From: Adineta vaga
Taxonomy: Eukaryota > Rotifera
Length of the DNA stretch: 64,000 nt
Assembly: GCA_021613535.1 (NCBI GenBank)
Contig: CP075496.1
Location: forward strand, 8,556,001 to 8,620,000
Direction of reading: 5' to 3'
A program made the translations under genes and the position numbers. The notes below the pieces were generated by a model. That model was not told the origin of the DNA. It saw only the letters and a list, made by a program, of their open reading frames with translations, and ran no database searches. Positions 12,914-25,300 of the stretch are shown piece after piece (the stretch's first letter is position 1; each line of letters opens with the position of its first letter).

Positions 12914-13465
12914 TTATGCTTTTTCGGCAGCTTTGCCTGATGATCCTTTTTCAGTTGGTTTCTTTTTGCTTGATCCAGCACCGCCTGTTGTTTCACGTGG
13001 TGTTTGAACAGCACCACCTTCAGCTGTCTTCTTTGGTAAAAGAATAGCTTGAATATTTGGCAAGACACCACCTTGAGCAATGGTAACACCAGATAATAAT
13101 TTGTTCAATTCTTCATCGTTTCGGATGGCTAATTGAAGATGACGGGGGATGATACGTGTCTTCTTATTATCACGTGCAGCATTACCAGCTAATTCAAGAA
13201 TTTCAGCCGATAAGTATTCGAGAACGGCACCTAAGTAAACTGGGGCACCAGCACCGACACGTTCGGCATAATTACCACGTCGAAGAAGACGATGAATACG
13301 ACCCTATTGAATAAATAAATAGAACAAATATTAATAATCAAGCATCCAATTATCTTCTTTTACGATTTAACTTACAACTGGAAATTGAAGACCAGCTCGT
13401 GATGAACGAGTTTTCGCTTTAGCACGGGCTTTGCCACTTCCTGCAGTTTTTCCACGTCCTGACAT
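12914..13465 (-). CDS. Histone H2A, bdelloid-type variant with extended C-terminal tail
   Basis: Two exons (13465-13376, 13303-12914) around a 72-nt intron encode 159 residues. The start is [13 protein letters not shown], with the core [28 protein letters not shown] (intron at the bar), acidic-patch residues in [18 protein letters not shown], and the docking segment [19 protein letters not shown]. The tail runs about 35 residues beyond that, is Ala/Gly/Lys-rich ([10 protein letters not shown]) and has no SQ-E/D-hydrophobic H2AX motif. Bdelloids are known to replace canonical H2A, H2AX and H2AZ with such tailed variants (established literature). It is transcribed divergently from H2B; an intron plus a stem-loop is unusual for a replication histone. 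Confidence 0.95.
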
Positions 13466-13730
13466 TGTGTCTTGATTTGTTTTTTTATTTACTTGACGAG
13501 AATGTAATGATATGATATGAATTCAATTACTGTCGGTTCTATATATATGTCCATGTAATGAACAACATTTTAAACCAATCGAATAACAACACTAGTGATT
13601 GGTCGTTCAACAGGCACATAAACGATAGGAATATGCACGTGTATATAAATAGAAGAATTGAAGAAAAAAAAGAAATATTCCAATTCTTTCTGTCTCTTTC
13701 TCTCAATAGCATTCATCGTTATTACTCAAC
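13466..13730. promoter_or_regulatory. Shared divergent promoter of H2A and H2B
   Basis: A 265-bp region between the two start codons. It holds a TATATAAAT box at 13642-13650 for H2B (about 80 nt before its ATG) and a TATATATAG-like box on the minus strand near 13540-13549 for H2A. This geometry suggests coordinate S-phase expression. Confidence 0.7.
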
Positions 13731-14114
13731 ATGCCACCAAAAACTCCATCAAAAGGTTCAAAAAAAGCTGTTACAAAAACAACCAAAGGCTCATCTGGTG
13801 CCAAAGGTTCTGAGAAAAAAACACGTCGTAGACGAAAAGAAACCTACTCAATTTATATCTACAAAGTACTTAAACAGGTTCATCCAGATACAGGTATTTC
13901 ATCGAAAGCAATGTCAATTATGAATTCATTTGTTAATGATATTTTTGAACGTATCGCTGCTGAATCAAGTCGTTTATCTCATTACAATAAACGATCAACA
14001 ATTAGCAGTCGAGAAATTCAAACAGCTGTTCGACTTTTATTACCTGGCGAACTTGCTAAACATGCTGTATCGGAAGGTACAAAAGCTGTTACAAAATATA
14101 CAAGTGCTAAATAA
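13731..14114 (+). CDS. Histone H2B
   Basis: A 127-residue single exon. The tail is Lys/Ser/Thr-rich ([14 protein letters not shown]), followed by the [21 protein letters not shown] start of the histone fold, then [39 protein letters not shown] and the C-terminal [20 protein letters not shown] that includes the ubiquitylatable lysine region. It pairs with H2A in the nucleosome. It is divergent from H2A and shares its promoter, and its 3' end has a histone stem-loop. Confidence 0.97.
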   Translation: MPPKTPSKGSKKAVTKTTKGSSGAKGSEKKTRRRRKETYSIYIYKVLKQVHPDTGISSKAMSIMNSFVNDIFERIAAESSRLSHYNKRSTISSREIQTAVRLLLPGELAKHAVSEGTKAVTKYTSAK

Positions 14115-14156
14115 AAAAATTCAATAAGAAAATAATTCAATTATATAAACCCAAAC

Positions 14157-14172
14157 AGCCCTTTTTAGGGCT
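14157..14172 (+). terminator. Histone 3' stem-loop (H2B)
   Basis: Stem AGCCCT/AGGGCT with loop TTTT, preceded by CCCAAAC, 42 nt after the H2B stop. The same stem as at H2A and H4, with one loop base different. Confidence 0.9.
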
Positions 14173-14795
14173 AATCATATTTTAAATTCAAAAATGTTGA
14201 TATTCGAGTTCTACACATTTCAATTGAAGAAGAGAAACTTTCTTTTGAAGTTTTGATTGTTTTTATATATAATGATAAACCTCTCGATGTAACAAATTTG
14301 AAAATCATATGATAAGAATGTCGAGTAAAAGTGCTGTCATATTCAACAATCGAAATTGTTAAATCTAATATTACTTGAGAATTGACAGTCAGCATCTATG
14401 TAAATGTTGATGGCGTGCCTATTCAAGGAGTTTAGAATGATATTTTTTGACTTCTGGTTTTGCGTTCGAAGAGCATGCAACGATTATTCTCTAAAGAATT
14501 TCACAAATTTGATCAATATCAGTGGAATTGGAATTATAGTTAAATTCTCAATGAAAAACTATGAATCGATTCGTATCGATGATTTCATGACATTTGAATA
14601 ATTCTATGATATGATATTAGCATCACTCTTGAAAGAGAGAAAATATTTTTATGCGTTCTGACATGATATGCTGTCATATACATTCGTTACATATGATCGT
14701 TTGCACTTAAACAGCTGATTGTTCCTTTTCTCCATTTCTATTGGCCACAAATATGTTTCGTTAATCGACCAACGGATGGATGCTTATGGCATCCC
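14173..14795. other. Gap between H2B and the H4 promoter
   Basis: No convincing gene. The short frames at 14171-14395 (minus) and 14404-14601 (plus) have no histone or other recognisable content. Histone H3, which might be expected in a cluster, is absent. Confidence 0.5.
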
Positions 14796-14802
14796 TATAA
14801 AA
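14796..14802 (+). promoter_or_regulatory. TATA box of histone H4
   Basis: TATAAAA 69-75 nt upstream of the H4 ATG, within a slightly GC-richer upstream segment. Confidence 0.7.
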
Positions 14803-14867
14803 TGAATGTTGACAGTTCCTAACGTTCATATCTTCTATTTCAACAAAGAAAATTTATCAATAAATAA

Positions 14868-15182
<315 letters not shown>

Positions 15183-15225
15183 ATTTCATCAACAACATAC
15201 AAAGAAAATACAAAAATACCCAAAC

Positions 15226-15241
15226 AGCCCTCTTTAGGGCT
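15226..15241 (+). terminator. Histone 3' stem-loop (H4)
   Basis: Stem AGCCCT/AGGGCT with loop CTTT, preceded by CCCAAAC, 43 nt after the H4 stop. Confidence 0.9.
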
Positions 15242-15305
15242 AGAAAACATTTATTTTTCTATATTCAAAAATGATGGACTCCGGTATAGAAAACAAACAT
15301 AACAG

Positions 15306-16487
15306 CTAGTTTTTTGCTGCACATACTGCATAATTGATTGCTTTATTTGTTGACCAAGACCATCGATTTGTAATTGGATTGTACAACATTCCATTGTTGA
15401 GAAGAACAGAAAAGCCATCTAATGCAATTCAATAAAACAATATGGATAAATTCGATTGACGAAGAATTTTTTATTTACTTTTTTCAAACAATACGAGTAA
15501 ATCAGATGGACGAATGAATTTGTTCCATGAATGAGTACCTGCTGGAACTATTCGAAGAATATATTCCGCAGCGATAATACCAAACAAATAAGAAGCCATT
15601 GTTTGATTTAATGTTGTGATAAAACAGAGACCTTTAGGCTAAAATCAAAATCATATATCAATATACAGTTTCATATAAAGCTACAAATAGAGTGTCTCGA
15701 GAAAGATTAACAAAGTAGAATCAATTGAACTATTAGACAGAAGGTTTTCGTCATACTTTTAATAATTTTCCAATATTTCCAATGAAACTATCAACATCAT
15801 TGATATGTTCAATAACTTCCGATGCAATAATAGCATCATATTTTTCAATATGTTCAACGTTTTCACATAATTCTTCAAGTGTCACTAAACTAACGAAAAG
15901 AAATCGATGAAAACAACCAAGAATTTATAACAAGTAATAGAACAAACCATGTTTATAATTTAAATTATGTTTCAAAGCAGGTTCAGTATGATATTGAGCT
16001 GTAGAAATATTTTCTGAAACAGCATCAATTCCTAATACTGATGCACCAAGTCGTGCCAATGGCTATAAATAATAAATAGAAAAGAAAGTTTACAAGAAGT
16101 TCTTTTTTTTGTCATATGTATATGAACAAACTTCACTGAGAATTCCACCACCACAACCAATATCAAGTAATTGTAAACCGTTTAGCGGTTTCCGAGAATC
16201 ATTTGTTTTAGTTGATGATTGAAGAAGTTGTTCACGAATAAATGGTATACGAAGTTGATTCAGTGAATGTAATGCAGCATATTCTCCTGTTTCATTCCAC
16301 CAAGATGATGATAATTGACGAAATCGATTAATTTCATCGGGATCGACAGAACTTCGAACAGATAATTGACGAGATAAGAAAGTAATTGTCCTGGAAAATA
16401 TTAAAAATAATTAACCAATAGAATGAGAAAAAAGATTTACCTAAATCGAGAAATCATTGAAAAGGAAGATCGATATAAACTAGACAT
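15306..16487 (-). CDS. COQ3: Ubiquinone biosynthesis O-methyltransferase, mitochondrial
   Basis: Minus-strand gene of about six short exons, starting at 16487 with a basic, Ser/Arg-rich mitochondrial presequence (MSSLYRSSFSMISRFR). The UbiG/COQ3 signature SWWNETGEYAALHSLN precedes SAM motif I LLDIGCGGGILSEPLARLG. Then come the post-I GIDA, the segment IASEVIEHINDVDSFI, and the family-specific TTLNQTMASYLFGIIAAEY and PAGTHSWNKFI. The C-terminus has NGMLYNP and a Trp-rich end. It catalyses both O-methylation steps of coenzyme Q synthesis in the mitochondrial matrix. It is tail-to-tail with H4, only about 65 bp from the stem-loop. Confidence 0.94.
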
Positions 16488-16976
16488 TTTGAAAGAATTT
16501 TCGTGCTTGTTGAATATTTTCAGTTATAATAGAATCAGTCACTCACTCGATGTCTTGAAATATCATTGGTTAAAATAGTTAAGTATTATATTATTCGTCC
16601 GCTAGAGGTCTTGACTATACGCTAAAGATAAATCTTTCAACAAGCTGAGGTACTATCGTTATCATTATTGATTTTCGAAAACTGAACAATTTCATCATAA
16701 CAAGCATGAATTATCTGTTCTATTTAAATTAATTTGTTTTCCCCGTAGTATTCACTATTTTGAGAAATAGAATTTTATTAAAGATTTCAACTCTATTTAT
16801 GAAAACTTGAATGTATTTTAGAGGTAGATAAGCATCCGAGATACATTCGAAGTCTTCAGTCATGGAGCTTTTTCAAAGTAGTATAGATTTATTTTTTTGT
16901 ATTCTCGATATATCATAGTAGTAAGGCGCCAATTGAATTTCTTCAATTATTCTCATTTGTAATCACAACTTCCTTA
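16488..16976. other. Divergent intergenic region COQ3 / membrane protein
   Basis: About 490 bp between two divergent start codons and presumably both promoters. No further feature was recognised. Confidence 0.45.
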
Positions 16977-18715
16977 ATGTTTCATATAATTTCTATTTAT
17001 CATTATCATCTTCAGTTTCTCAGTTTTTTCCATATTTTTCTAATCTATTGTTCGGTGGAAGCTAAATTAAAATTTGTTTTTCTTAATGGTTACAATGTAA
17101 TTCGTTGTTCGGATAATCAAGTTCAAGTATATAATACTGATGGTGAAGTCTTAAGTCATATTTTAACATGTGATAACAAAGATGATATTACGGATAATAT
17201 GAATTTTGGTTATAGATGGAATGAACTGGAACTTTTGTGTTCAGAAGACAATGCTAAAGTGCACGAGGAACAAATTATTGAACAAGTTCATGATGGTGAC
17301 GATTCGGAATGGTTTCCTGATGATGTACAAGCCAGTTTAGATAAATCAGAAAAATTATATGGTTTAAAAGTTGACAAAGTCGAGGAAGAGGACTCTACAG
17401 CAAATGTTGAATATAAAATGATATTTAATGGACAAGCAGCAAATGATAAATACTTTACTAAATACGATAAGACACAACGAAAAAGAATATTCATATCATT
17501 TCGAAATCACGGTGTTATTTGTCAAATAGAAATTCTCAGTGAAAGATCCAATCCATGTCCTACCAACGATCCAACTGATATTCACTCTCAATATTCTTGT
17601 TACTATAATCCTGGTGGTAAGCAACCAACAAGACAAGAGATGGCAGCTGAATTTAGACAAATAGAAAAAGCCGTAAAACCAGATGGAAAAGAAGCATATG
17701 TGTTAAATCTAAAAAGACCGGTAAGTATATAAAATTGATTCAAATACTTGCATCCGTTATCAGAATGGTTTCTACTGTGATAAATAAAAGTATATTCACA
17801 TTTTACATTGAGCTAAATTTTATCAAATGAGCTATAACCAGAAGTATGACATAAACGTTAGATGATCAACATCAATGATACTCATCAGATACAAATAAAA
17901 GTAGTTGTTCTAGAATTACTATTCAATTCTTAGTTACATCGTTCATATAGAAGCAAACTGAAAAATTTGTCTATCGGCTAATTGTTTTTATTCATAATCT
18001 AAATTATATAAATATAGTGGCTTAGAAAGAAATTTAAAATTTTTTTTAAATACAATAGAACCTATGGAGCTCTCAAAGTTAACATATCAAATCGATTTTT
18101 TCCTCAATAGTAGAACTTCGTAGTTAGAATAAATTTAGATCGCATAACGATTGAATTATTAAACAAATAGAACCACTGGTAAAAAATCAAGTTATTTTCT
18201 TTCAGAATTTAGATGCCTCTGAATCAAGTAATTCAGATGGGAGTGATGATGATGATGTTAGTTCAGGTGAAACTAATTCTGGTACAGCTTCAAATAGAGG
18301 ATCTAATTCAAGCAATAAAAATGGTGGACCAAAGTCTCCAGGAAAAAATACTGGTGGTCCTCCATCACCGGCAGCGAAAAGAAAAACAAATCCATTGAAA
18401 ATTTTTGGAATTGTCGTTGGAATACTCCTATTACTTTCCGTTATTGGCGGTATTGGCTTTTATATGTTTCGGCAACATCGTTTAAAGATGTCTATATCAA
18501 CATCATCAAGTAATCTAGGAGATGGTTATAATAAACATTCAAGCACTCTGGGACCAAGTGAAAGTCAACAATCAATATCAACAAATGATAAGAATACGGA
18601 AATATCTACGAATAATCCATCACATAGAGGAAAGCCAACAGTAGAACTACAAACACATGATACTAATAAACGACAACGAACTGGAGCTAGTATGGTTTTT
18701 AATGAAGATATGTAG
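16977..18715 (+). CDS. Single-pass type I membrane protein, unknown family
   Basis: Two exons (16977-17720, 18206-18715) give 417 residues. An N-terminal hydrophobic signal (LQFLSFFHIFLIYCSVEA) is followed by a ~220-residue ectodomain with a few cysteines (CSDN, CEDN-like, CPTND, CYYNP). A Ser/Asp/Gly-rich low-complexity stalk runs SDGSDDDDVSSGETNSG. One transmembrane helix lies at about 313-335 (IFGIVVGILLLLSVIGGIGF), and the cytosolic tail is Ser/Thr-rich. The intron is 485 nt, roughly eight times longer than its neighbours. No catalytic motif is visible and I do not recognise the family; a surface receptor or adhesion role is only a guess from topology. Confidence 0.7.
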
Positions 18716-19662
18716 AAAATATTTCTTTTGAAGCAAATTCACGAAACGATTCTGTGAATTATTTTTCTCTAATGTTGTTGTCGATAATAAACACGAAAAG
18801 TTTTTATTTCCATTCTATTCATCAAAATATCAATTTTAATAAGATCTATTCATATAGAATTATGATATGCTTGTGTAAAATACTGAGATCAATATTCTAC
18901 AGTCAAATAAGTATGCGACATTATAGGTAAGATAATTATCGATTTTGTTTACCAAACGTAAAATCTCAGAATACTATTATTATTATCCACATGTTCTTCT
19001 TCGAATATTTAAATTTGTTTTTATACTCGACTTCTCAAAATGAATTTCAATTGATGCTCTTAATTTTCTGTTTGATCATATTCGACTAAGTACAAATTTC
19101 GTTTGCTTGATTCTTGGTTCAATTAGATTTTTTTGGCAATGCTTTTACATTCTTCAACAGAATTTTCATTCGAATTCTTGCTGTATTCATACACTGTCCA
19201 GTTCCATTATTGATATTATATTCAAAGATACTCTTCTAGAAATTGTCTTTTAGTATGATTGATCTTAAAGTAGTATAGGTTTCATGAATCAATTTTTAGT
19301 TGTGATTCTTTCACAAGTTTCAGGCACAGTTGTATATTTCTTACAATGAATGATTTTACAAATTATATTCGGTAGAATGTCGATAGAACAACTAAAATCG
19401 AAGAATTAATTTCAGACAGTATGATTTTTGCATGCATTTGATAATTTCTACAAATAAAAACTATATCAATAAACATTTACCAAAGAATGAAACATTCACA
19501 TCATTTCTTCAGTTTTATTTTCTCTAACTAATTGTCATTCGAACTTCTTATCATTATTGATATTATGAAAAGCAAATATTATTCTGCTAAATTCCGATAT
19601 TAATGAATAATCAAAACAACATTTGGTTATTTTCACATTTGCATCATTTATCAAATATTGAA
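18716..19662. other. Gene-free stretch
   Basis: AT-rich, with no frame worth calling and no repeat recognised. Confidence 0.5.
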
Positions 19663-19672
19663 TATATATAAA
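19663..19672 (+). promoter_or_regulatory. TATA box of the secreted cysteine-rich gene
   Basis: TATATATAAA about 90 nt upstream of a 54-nt 5'-UTR intron (19760-19813) that ends just before the ATG. Confidence 0.55.
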
Positions 19673-19818
19673 GCCGATGGCTTTTCACTATCTATATTGA
19701 TAATATCGAATTATAATCAAGGACACCATTTGGTTTAATAGTTTAAGAAAAGTACCGAGGTAAAATTATAACGTTTATTCTATACAAATTCAATAAATTT
19801 ATTTTTATTATAGAAATC

Positions 19819-20163
19819 ATGCAATATTTATTCGTTCTCTCATGTTTATTAGCTGTTTGTTTAACTGTTAGTTATGGTCAAGCTCGTTCTTCATCTGCCA
19901 CTGGTCGATCAACAGGTGTTCCAGCAACAACAGGTCGCCCAGGAACAACCAATCGTCCAATTAGTACAACTTCAGGCAATACATTAACCTGTGTTTGTTC
20001 ATGTTGTTCAGGTCTTCGATGCAAACCAGTTGCTCTTCAATCATTCGCTGATGCTACATGTACAACAAAAGCATGCAAAGAAAAATGTAAAATTTTCGAA
20101 CCAAAACATTGTGATCATACATTTATGGGCACAAATGATGCTTTCTGCACTGTTAAACTTTAA
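19819..20163 (+). CDS. Small secreted cysteine-rich protein
   Basis: A 114-residue frame with a strong signal peptide (MQYLFVLSCLLAVCLTVSYG). A Thr/Arg/Pro/Gly-rich, probably O-glycosylated linker (about 22-55) follows, then a compact domain with ten cysteines, starting CVCSCC and including KACKEKCK. A 5'-UTR intron and a TATA box upstream support it as a real, transcribed gene. It may be a cuticle, mucus or immune effector protein; no family was recognised. Confidence 0.7.
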   Translation: MQYLFVLSCLLAVCLTVSYGQARSSSATGRSTGVPATTGRPGTTNRPISTTSGNTLTCVCSCCSGLRCKPVALQSFADATCTTKACKEKCKIFEPKHCDHTFMGTNDAFCTVKL

Positions 20164-21184
20164 AGAAATCTATTTTATCCATTGAAAGGGATTGTTTTCA
20201 GAAAGATATCAATGAGTTATTTCAAATAAAGGAGAAATTAGTCACACAATTGATTTGTAAATGTTCAAAGTAACATGATCAATAATCTTGTATTTGTTAG
20301 AATGCAGTTTTTGTCTTTATCCTGGAAAAATATCAAATCGAAATATTTATCCTTTTCTTTTTCTCAAAGAATAACGTGATAACGATTCACTCGTATTGAA
20401 ACGAGGGGATTTAATTGAAATAATCGATAAGTTACTTTTCTTGAAAATCTTCATGATAGATCGAGTATAAAGACAAATACTATCGTAAATCAAGTACAAA
20501 CTTATTTTCTAGAATCTTCATAACGATACAATTCGGGAGAATTTTTCTTATCTTTGAAAAGTATAGATTTTTCTCGATCTTTGTAAGAAATACAGCGATC
20601 ATTTAATAAACGAGTAAAACAAAGATCACTACCATTGAGATAAGTAAATATATGGAAAAAGAGCTCATGGGGCAATATAATTGAAGTAGGGAAATGTTTT
20701 GTCAGGTATACATGTTAATAAGATCACTTCTATGAGTAAATTCATTAAATTTTTATTGTTGAACTGCGTAAATCTGAACTTGAGACAGTAGAAAATTCCT
20801 TTTCTTTTCAAGAAAATTATAATATATAGATCTCGATCAATAAGTTTGGTGGCACCACACCCTCTACATTAGACAGCATGATTAGCTTAATGAAAAGACA
20901 AACAGTATGTTTATAAGCATGCAAATAAAACATTTTTTCTCTTTTTTATATACTATTAAATCTCGATTCGAAAATGCTATGTATACAATAGATTTCAATT
21001 TAAATGTCGTTCTTTTTCTTATCAACACATGTGAATATAGTATCTGTAATACTGATGTAAAGAAAAGATAATTTACGCGTCTGTCAATTTTGATATATTT
21101 ATTATAACATACGTATATGAATAGTAGGAGAAAAAAAGAAAAACGTCATTTTATATTCGTTTTATCTTCGAAATCATATTAAAA
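20164..21184. other. Gene-free stretch
   Basis: About 1 kb of AT-rich sequence. Nothing was recognised apart from flanking UTR and promoter sequence. Confidence 0.5.
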
Positions 21185-21391
21185 ATGGCTGATCTAACAA
21201 ATGCTCTCAAGGCTGAACTGGGTGTGAAAAGTGATGAACATCCTAAACACCATCATCACCATGATAAAATTATTGTACCAAGTCAAGAAGCAAAAGAAGA
21301 TGTTACTCATACATTGCAATCTCAACTCGGCCATGGTAAAGAAGTTGATGTAGAAATTCAACAAGAAAAACATCCAACTAATAATAAATGA
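21185..21391 (+). CDS. Small hydrophilic protein with an internal repeat and His run
   Basis: A 68-residue single-exon frame with no signal peptide or membrane segment. Two imperfect copies of an amphipathic motif are visible, DLTNALKAELG near the start and DVTHTLQSQLG near residue 38. They are separated by a histidine cluster (HPKHHHHHDK) and followed by a charged tail. The composition (Lys, Glu, Gln, His; no Cys or Trp) suggests an intrinsically disordered or stress-type protein, but that is inference. A polyadenylation-like AATAAA lies shortly downstream (21431-21436). Confidence 0.5.
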   Translation: MADLTNALKAELGVKSDEHPKHHHHHDKIIVPSQEAKEDVTHTLQSQLGHGKEVDVEIQQEKHPTNNK

Positions 21392-22395
21392 TCCAATTCG
21401 TTTTTTTTGTTTTTGAATATTAACTGATATAATAAAAACTCGTATTAAATGTATATAAATAATGTTGTTTGTTGTCTTTTTGCGATAAACTTTCTAATAG
21501 AACGATAACATATTCTATTTTTATTTTGTAGAGAGACAAATGCGATTGTCGATCAATTAGTGATACTTGACGACGAGAGAATATGTGTTAATCGACTATG
21601 AATATTTGCAATGTTGATTGTTATATGAGAAATAAAAGGAAGTGAAATATGTCAATGATGAATACTATAGAATATAAAAGAAACATAATAATGATCGTAT
21701 TCGAAATTTCAATACAAAATAGTAATTATGTGAATAGAATATATCAAATTAGTACTTATTCACATTAGAAGTATGTCATTCATCAGGAAACATAGATGCT
21801 AAGCTTACAATATTACAACAGTATGTCAAATGTATTTATTGAACGTTGAAAAAAATGTACTAAAAAACGATTATATTCTTTACCATTTATGTCGTGACAT
21901 ATTATTCTGACTGAAAATAGAGTTATCTATTTCTAGAAATAACTCTACATCATTCTATTCAGTAAAATCTCCGAAGACATGACTAATAAATTTCCGTCAT
22001 CGTTAAATATGAAAAGACAAAATCGGATTCTTTTATCTTGTCTTCATGCGATATTTACCTAATAAAGTTTTCTCGAGTCAGATCAGATCATTCGAATCTT
22101 AATTTTATTATTATTCTTCATTGATGACAAAAACGAAATTTGTCGTTTAATCTTAGTATACAAATTGCCGAAAGAAAAAAAATGCTGATAGTCACTGTAA
22201 AAGAAAACTAAGAATCAATCTTAGACACATGCATACATATACACTGAGAGAGAGAGAGAAAAAGAAAGAAAAAGATTGACAATAAATGACTAGAATGAAA
22301 GGACAATGTTAACATAGATGAATGAACTTGCATTCGAAAGGCAAGTGATCAACACTTGATCAGATAAGAAAAACAACATCATCGTATGATGACGA
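21392..22395. other. Convergent 3' region with an AG-rich tract
   Basis: Between the 68-aa gene and the end of the calcium-channel gene. A short GA microsatellite-like tract lies near 22243-22275. No gene was recognised. Confidence 0.5.
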
Positions 22396-25300
22396 CTAGC
22401 GAAAATTAGTCATTTCATAATGGGCAAATCGCTCGTCATCACAAACAGGTGCAGAAGTAACTGCTTGTGATGGCATTGTTTGTCGATAGTAATCTGAAGT
22501 AGTTGCAGATGGTCGTCGTTGACTAAGGTTTCCACCGAGACCTGCTGCACCGTACCGATTGATTGGCATTGGTGATTGAGTGAGATCATTTAACAATGGT
22601 GATGAAGGAAGAAGACGTGTCGTTGTTGTGACAATAGGTGCTGATGATCCAGATGGATGTGTTTGTGGCATATGAGCAATAAGTGATGCTGTTGGACGTG
22701 GTGGTACATGTGTCGTATCATGTGTTAAATCATTTTTTTCATCCAATTTCGGATGTGTAGCATTCCAATATGAATCCAAGAAAATACCTAAACTATTACA
22801 AGCATCTTCTAATTGATTTTGTTCTAAGACCAGATCAAACATATCCTAAAATATAGAATAGTAACAAGTCAAAATATCTTCTCTATATCCTATTCAACAT
22901 ACAACAGGACATTGTGTTAGTTTATCAGCAGCAACTAATTGAACATTTAAATTTCGATGTTGACTTTTACCACGTGATTTTATTAATTTTTGTAAAACTT
23001 TTGGTGATGATACTTTAAGATAGATTATAATTGGTGCTAAAGAAGTTTTCTGCAATTGAGCCGGATGATTTATTGTATCACAATCAAGAACAACTAATTG
23101 TAGACTTCGTGCTAATTCAAATATTCGTTCAATTTCATCATGTACTTCTTTAATACCAGTTGCACGAGAACTCATTGGACTCATACCGCCTGCTCCTAAT
23201 GGAGAATTAATTCCACCGCCAGCTCCACTACGTTCGATAAGCGCAATTTTTGATGGATTATTTAGAAGACCACGTTTCGCCAAAGATATGTCAGCTGTAA
23301 CACGTGTGATTATTATTCGTCCTTCATAACGATGTTTCAGAAAGTCAAAAACAGCTTTTTGCATCATATCGGTGACGTCATATCCTTTCAAAGACGGGCC
23401 AACAAGGACAACAGGACGCATATTAGGTACAACATCATATGGAGTGATGTTAACAGTCTATAATAAAAATAAAAGAACGAAAGAGTATGCGAAAAATTTA
23501 TGTTTATGTTAAAATACTTTTTTGAAAAAGTTTTTCTTTTTATCTTTATTTGTATTAATATTTAATCTTGATTTAGTGAGACTATTATTATCACCATCAA
23601 AATCATTCCCTAGTAGATCATCACCGAATCCTGGCATAGCTTGATCAATAATATCTAGGCCTAAAGAGGAACGTAAATGAGAGTTTTTTTTTTAAATTAG
23701 AAAAGCGTTCTTTTCTGAAAATTACTTTGAGTAGATGCTTTTATCCGTGGTATTGTATTTGCTAATGATTGTGACGGATTTTTATTCTTACGATTTGCAT
23801 TTATACGTATTAATTCTAATTTTGCTGGACTTGGAATAAAACCCAGTGGAGCATCAACTTTAACTAATCGACCAATCCACCAATCATTATTAAATTTCTA
23901 AAAGAAGAAAAACAGAATGATTAAAATCATTCACACATGAATTTTTTTTTCTTACGTCTTTTATATGAAGAAATTCTTTGATCCCAAAAGGAAGTGCTGC
24001 TTTTGGAATAGGGCAAAGATCATCGGATGCGGGTATATAATCAATATTTGTTCGTACAGCAAATGCAACTGGCTTCGTTTTACATCGTTCAAGTGCTTCA
24101 AGTGCTGTACGTGTTTGATCACGAGGTTTAACAGGAGGTGTTAAACCTCCGGCAGCTGCTGCTGCGACTTCTACTGGTGTTTCGCCATCTAAACTTTCAG
24201 ATGATTGTTGACTGAAATTGGATTCAGCTGAACCCTAGATAAACATAAAGTTAAGAAACATGAAAGAAAGAGAATTTTCTAGGGAAATTTAGATGTTTTC
24301 AATACATAAGAGAATTGATCTTTAATAAATTTTTTTAGAATACACACCAATATCATACGATTGACAAGTAATGCAAAATTCATCGTTATTATAATGTCCA
24401 ACGAATCGTTCCTAGTTCCTATCTTTTGTTCTCCATCTGCTCTCTCATCAATCATTAATTCGTCAAATATATTTTTCTTTTCTTAACTTAAGTCATTACT
24501 CATCAATATCTAACTTCTTCCTTCTACGTTTGTTCTTAAATACTACGGATGATAATTAATATGATCGAAAATAAATCATTGTCGTTCGAAAAAAGACAAG
24601 TTTGATCTGGTATCTATCAAAATGTTGACGTTCTTCCTTTTTTTTCTCCTGTCCATTCATATACAATGACAAGCGATAGTCGAAAAAGACGATCTGAAGA
24701 AATACGACAATAAAGACTTACACCCGTTGTTGTTGAATAAGCACTATCTGCTGAGTATTGTTTTACATTTTTGATCGATGGTAAGAACATATTTCTTCAT
24801 ATTACATTTTAATATTAATTGAAAGAAAATTTCATCATTTTTGTATATCACTATCGTTTATCGTCTGTTAAAATGTCTAACGGAAAGAAAAAAACTAATT
24901 CTTCTCTTCCTCTTTCATTCTAACAATAGATTTTGACAATATTTTTCTTCTCTCTTCATTTTCTCTTTCTTTTCTTTTTTCTATCTCGTTTGATTATAGT
25001 AAATAGGTATCAATGGAATGTCGCGCTAAGCGACAAGAATGCAGGCGGATGTTTGTTAATTCTATACACGCACATGTAGCTGACTATAGAAAAACATCGA
25101 CATCAAATCATGAATTGACACGCATAGACAATGAGCAATACACCGTTCCACAAAATGCATTAGATTTCGCTCGTTCTACTAATTTACAACAAAGTAAACA
25201 ATCACTATTTACTTGATAAAGACAACACATTTCTACTACACTCATTTTGTACTCTGAGAACTAATGAAGAACTGTAAATTTCATTAAAGTTTTCTTTTCA

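Noticed and set aside
12904-13089. Second minus-strand frame overlapping H2A
   Set aside because: Out-of-frame shadow of the H2A tail; histone frame clearly dominates.
13558-13923. 121-codon plus-strand frame over the H2B promoter and 5' end
   Set aside because: Overlaps the H2B TATA box and coding start in another frame; low-complexity Lys/Gln content.
25013-25216. 67-codon plus-strand frame inside a calcium-channel intron
   Set aside because: Antisense to a well-supported gene, no domain, signal or membrane segment, and its position in AT-rich intron makes chance likely.
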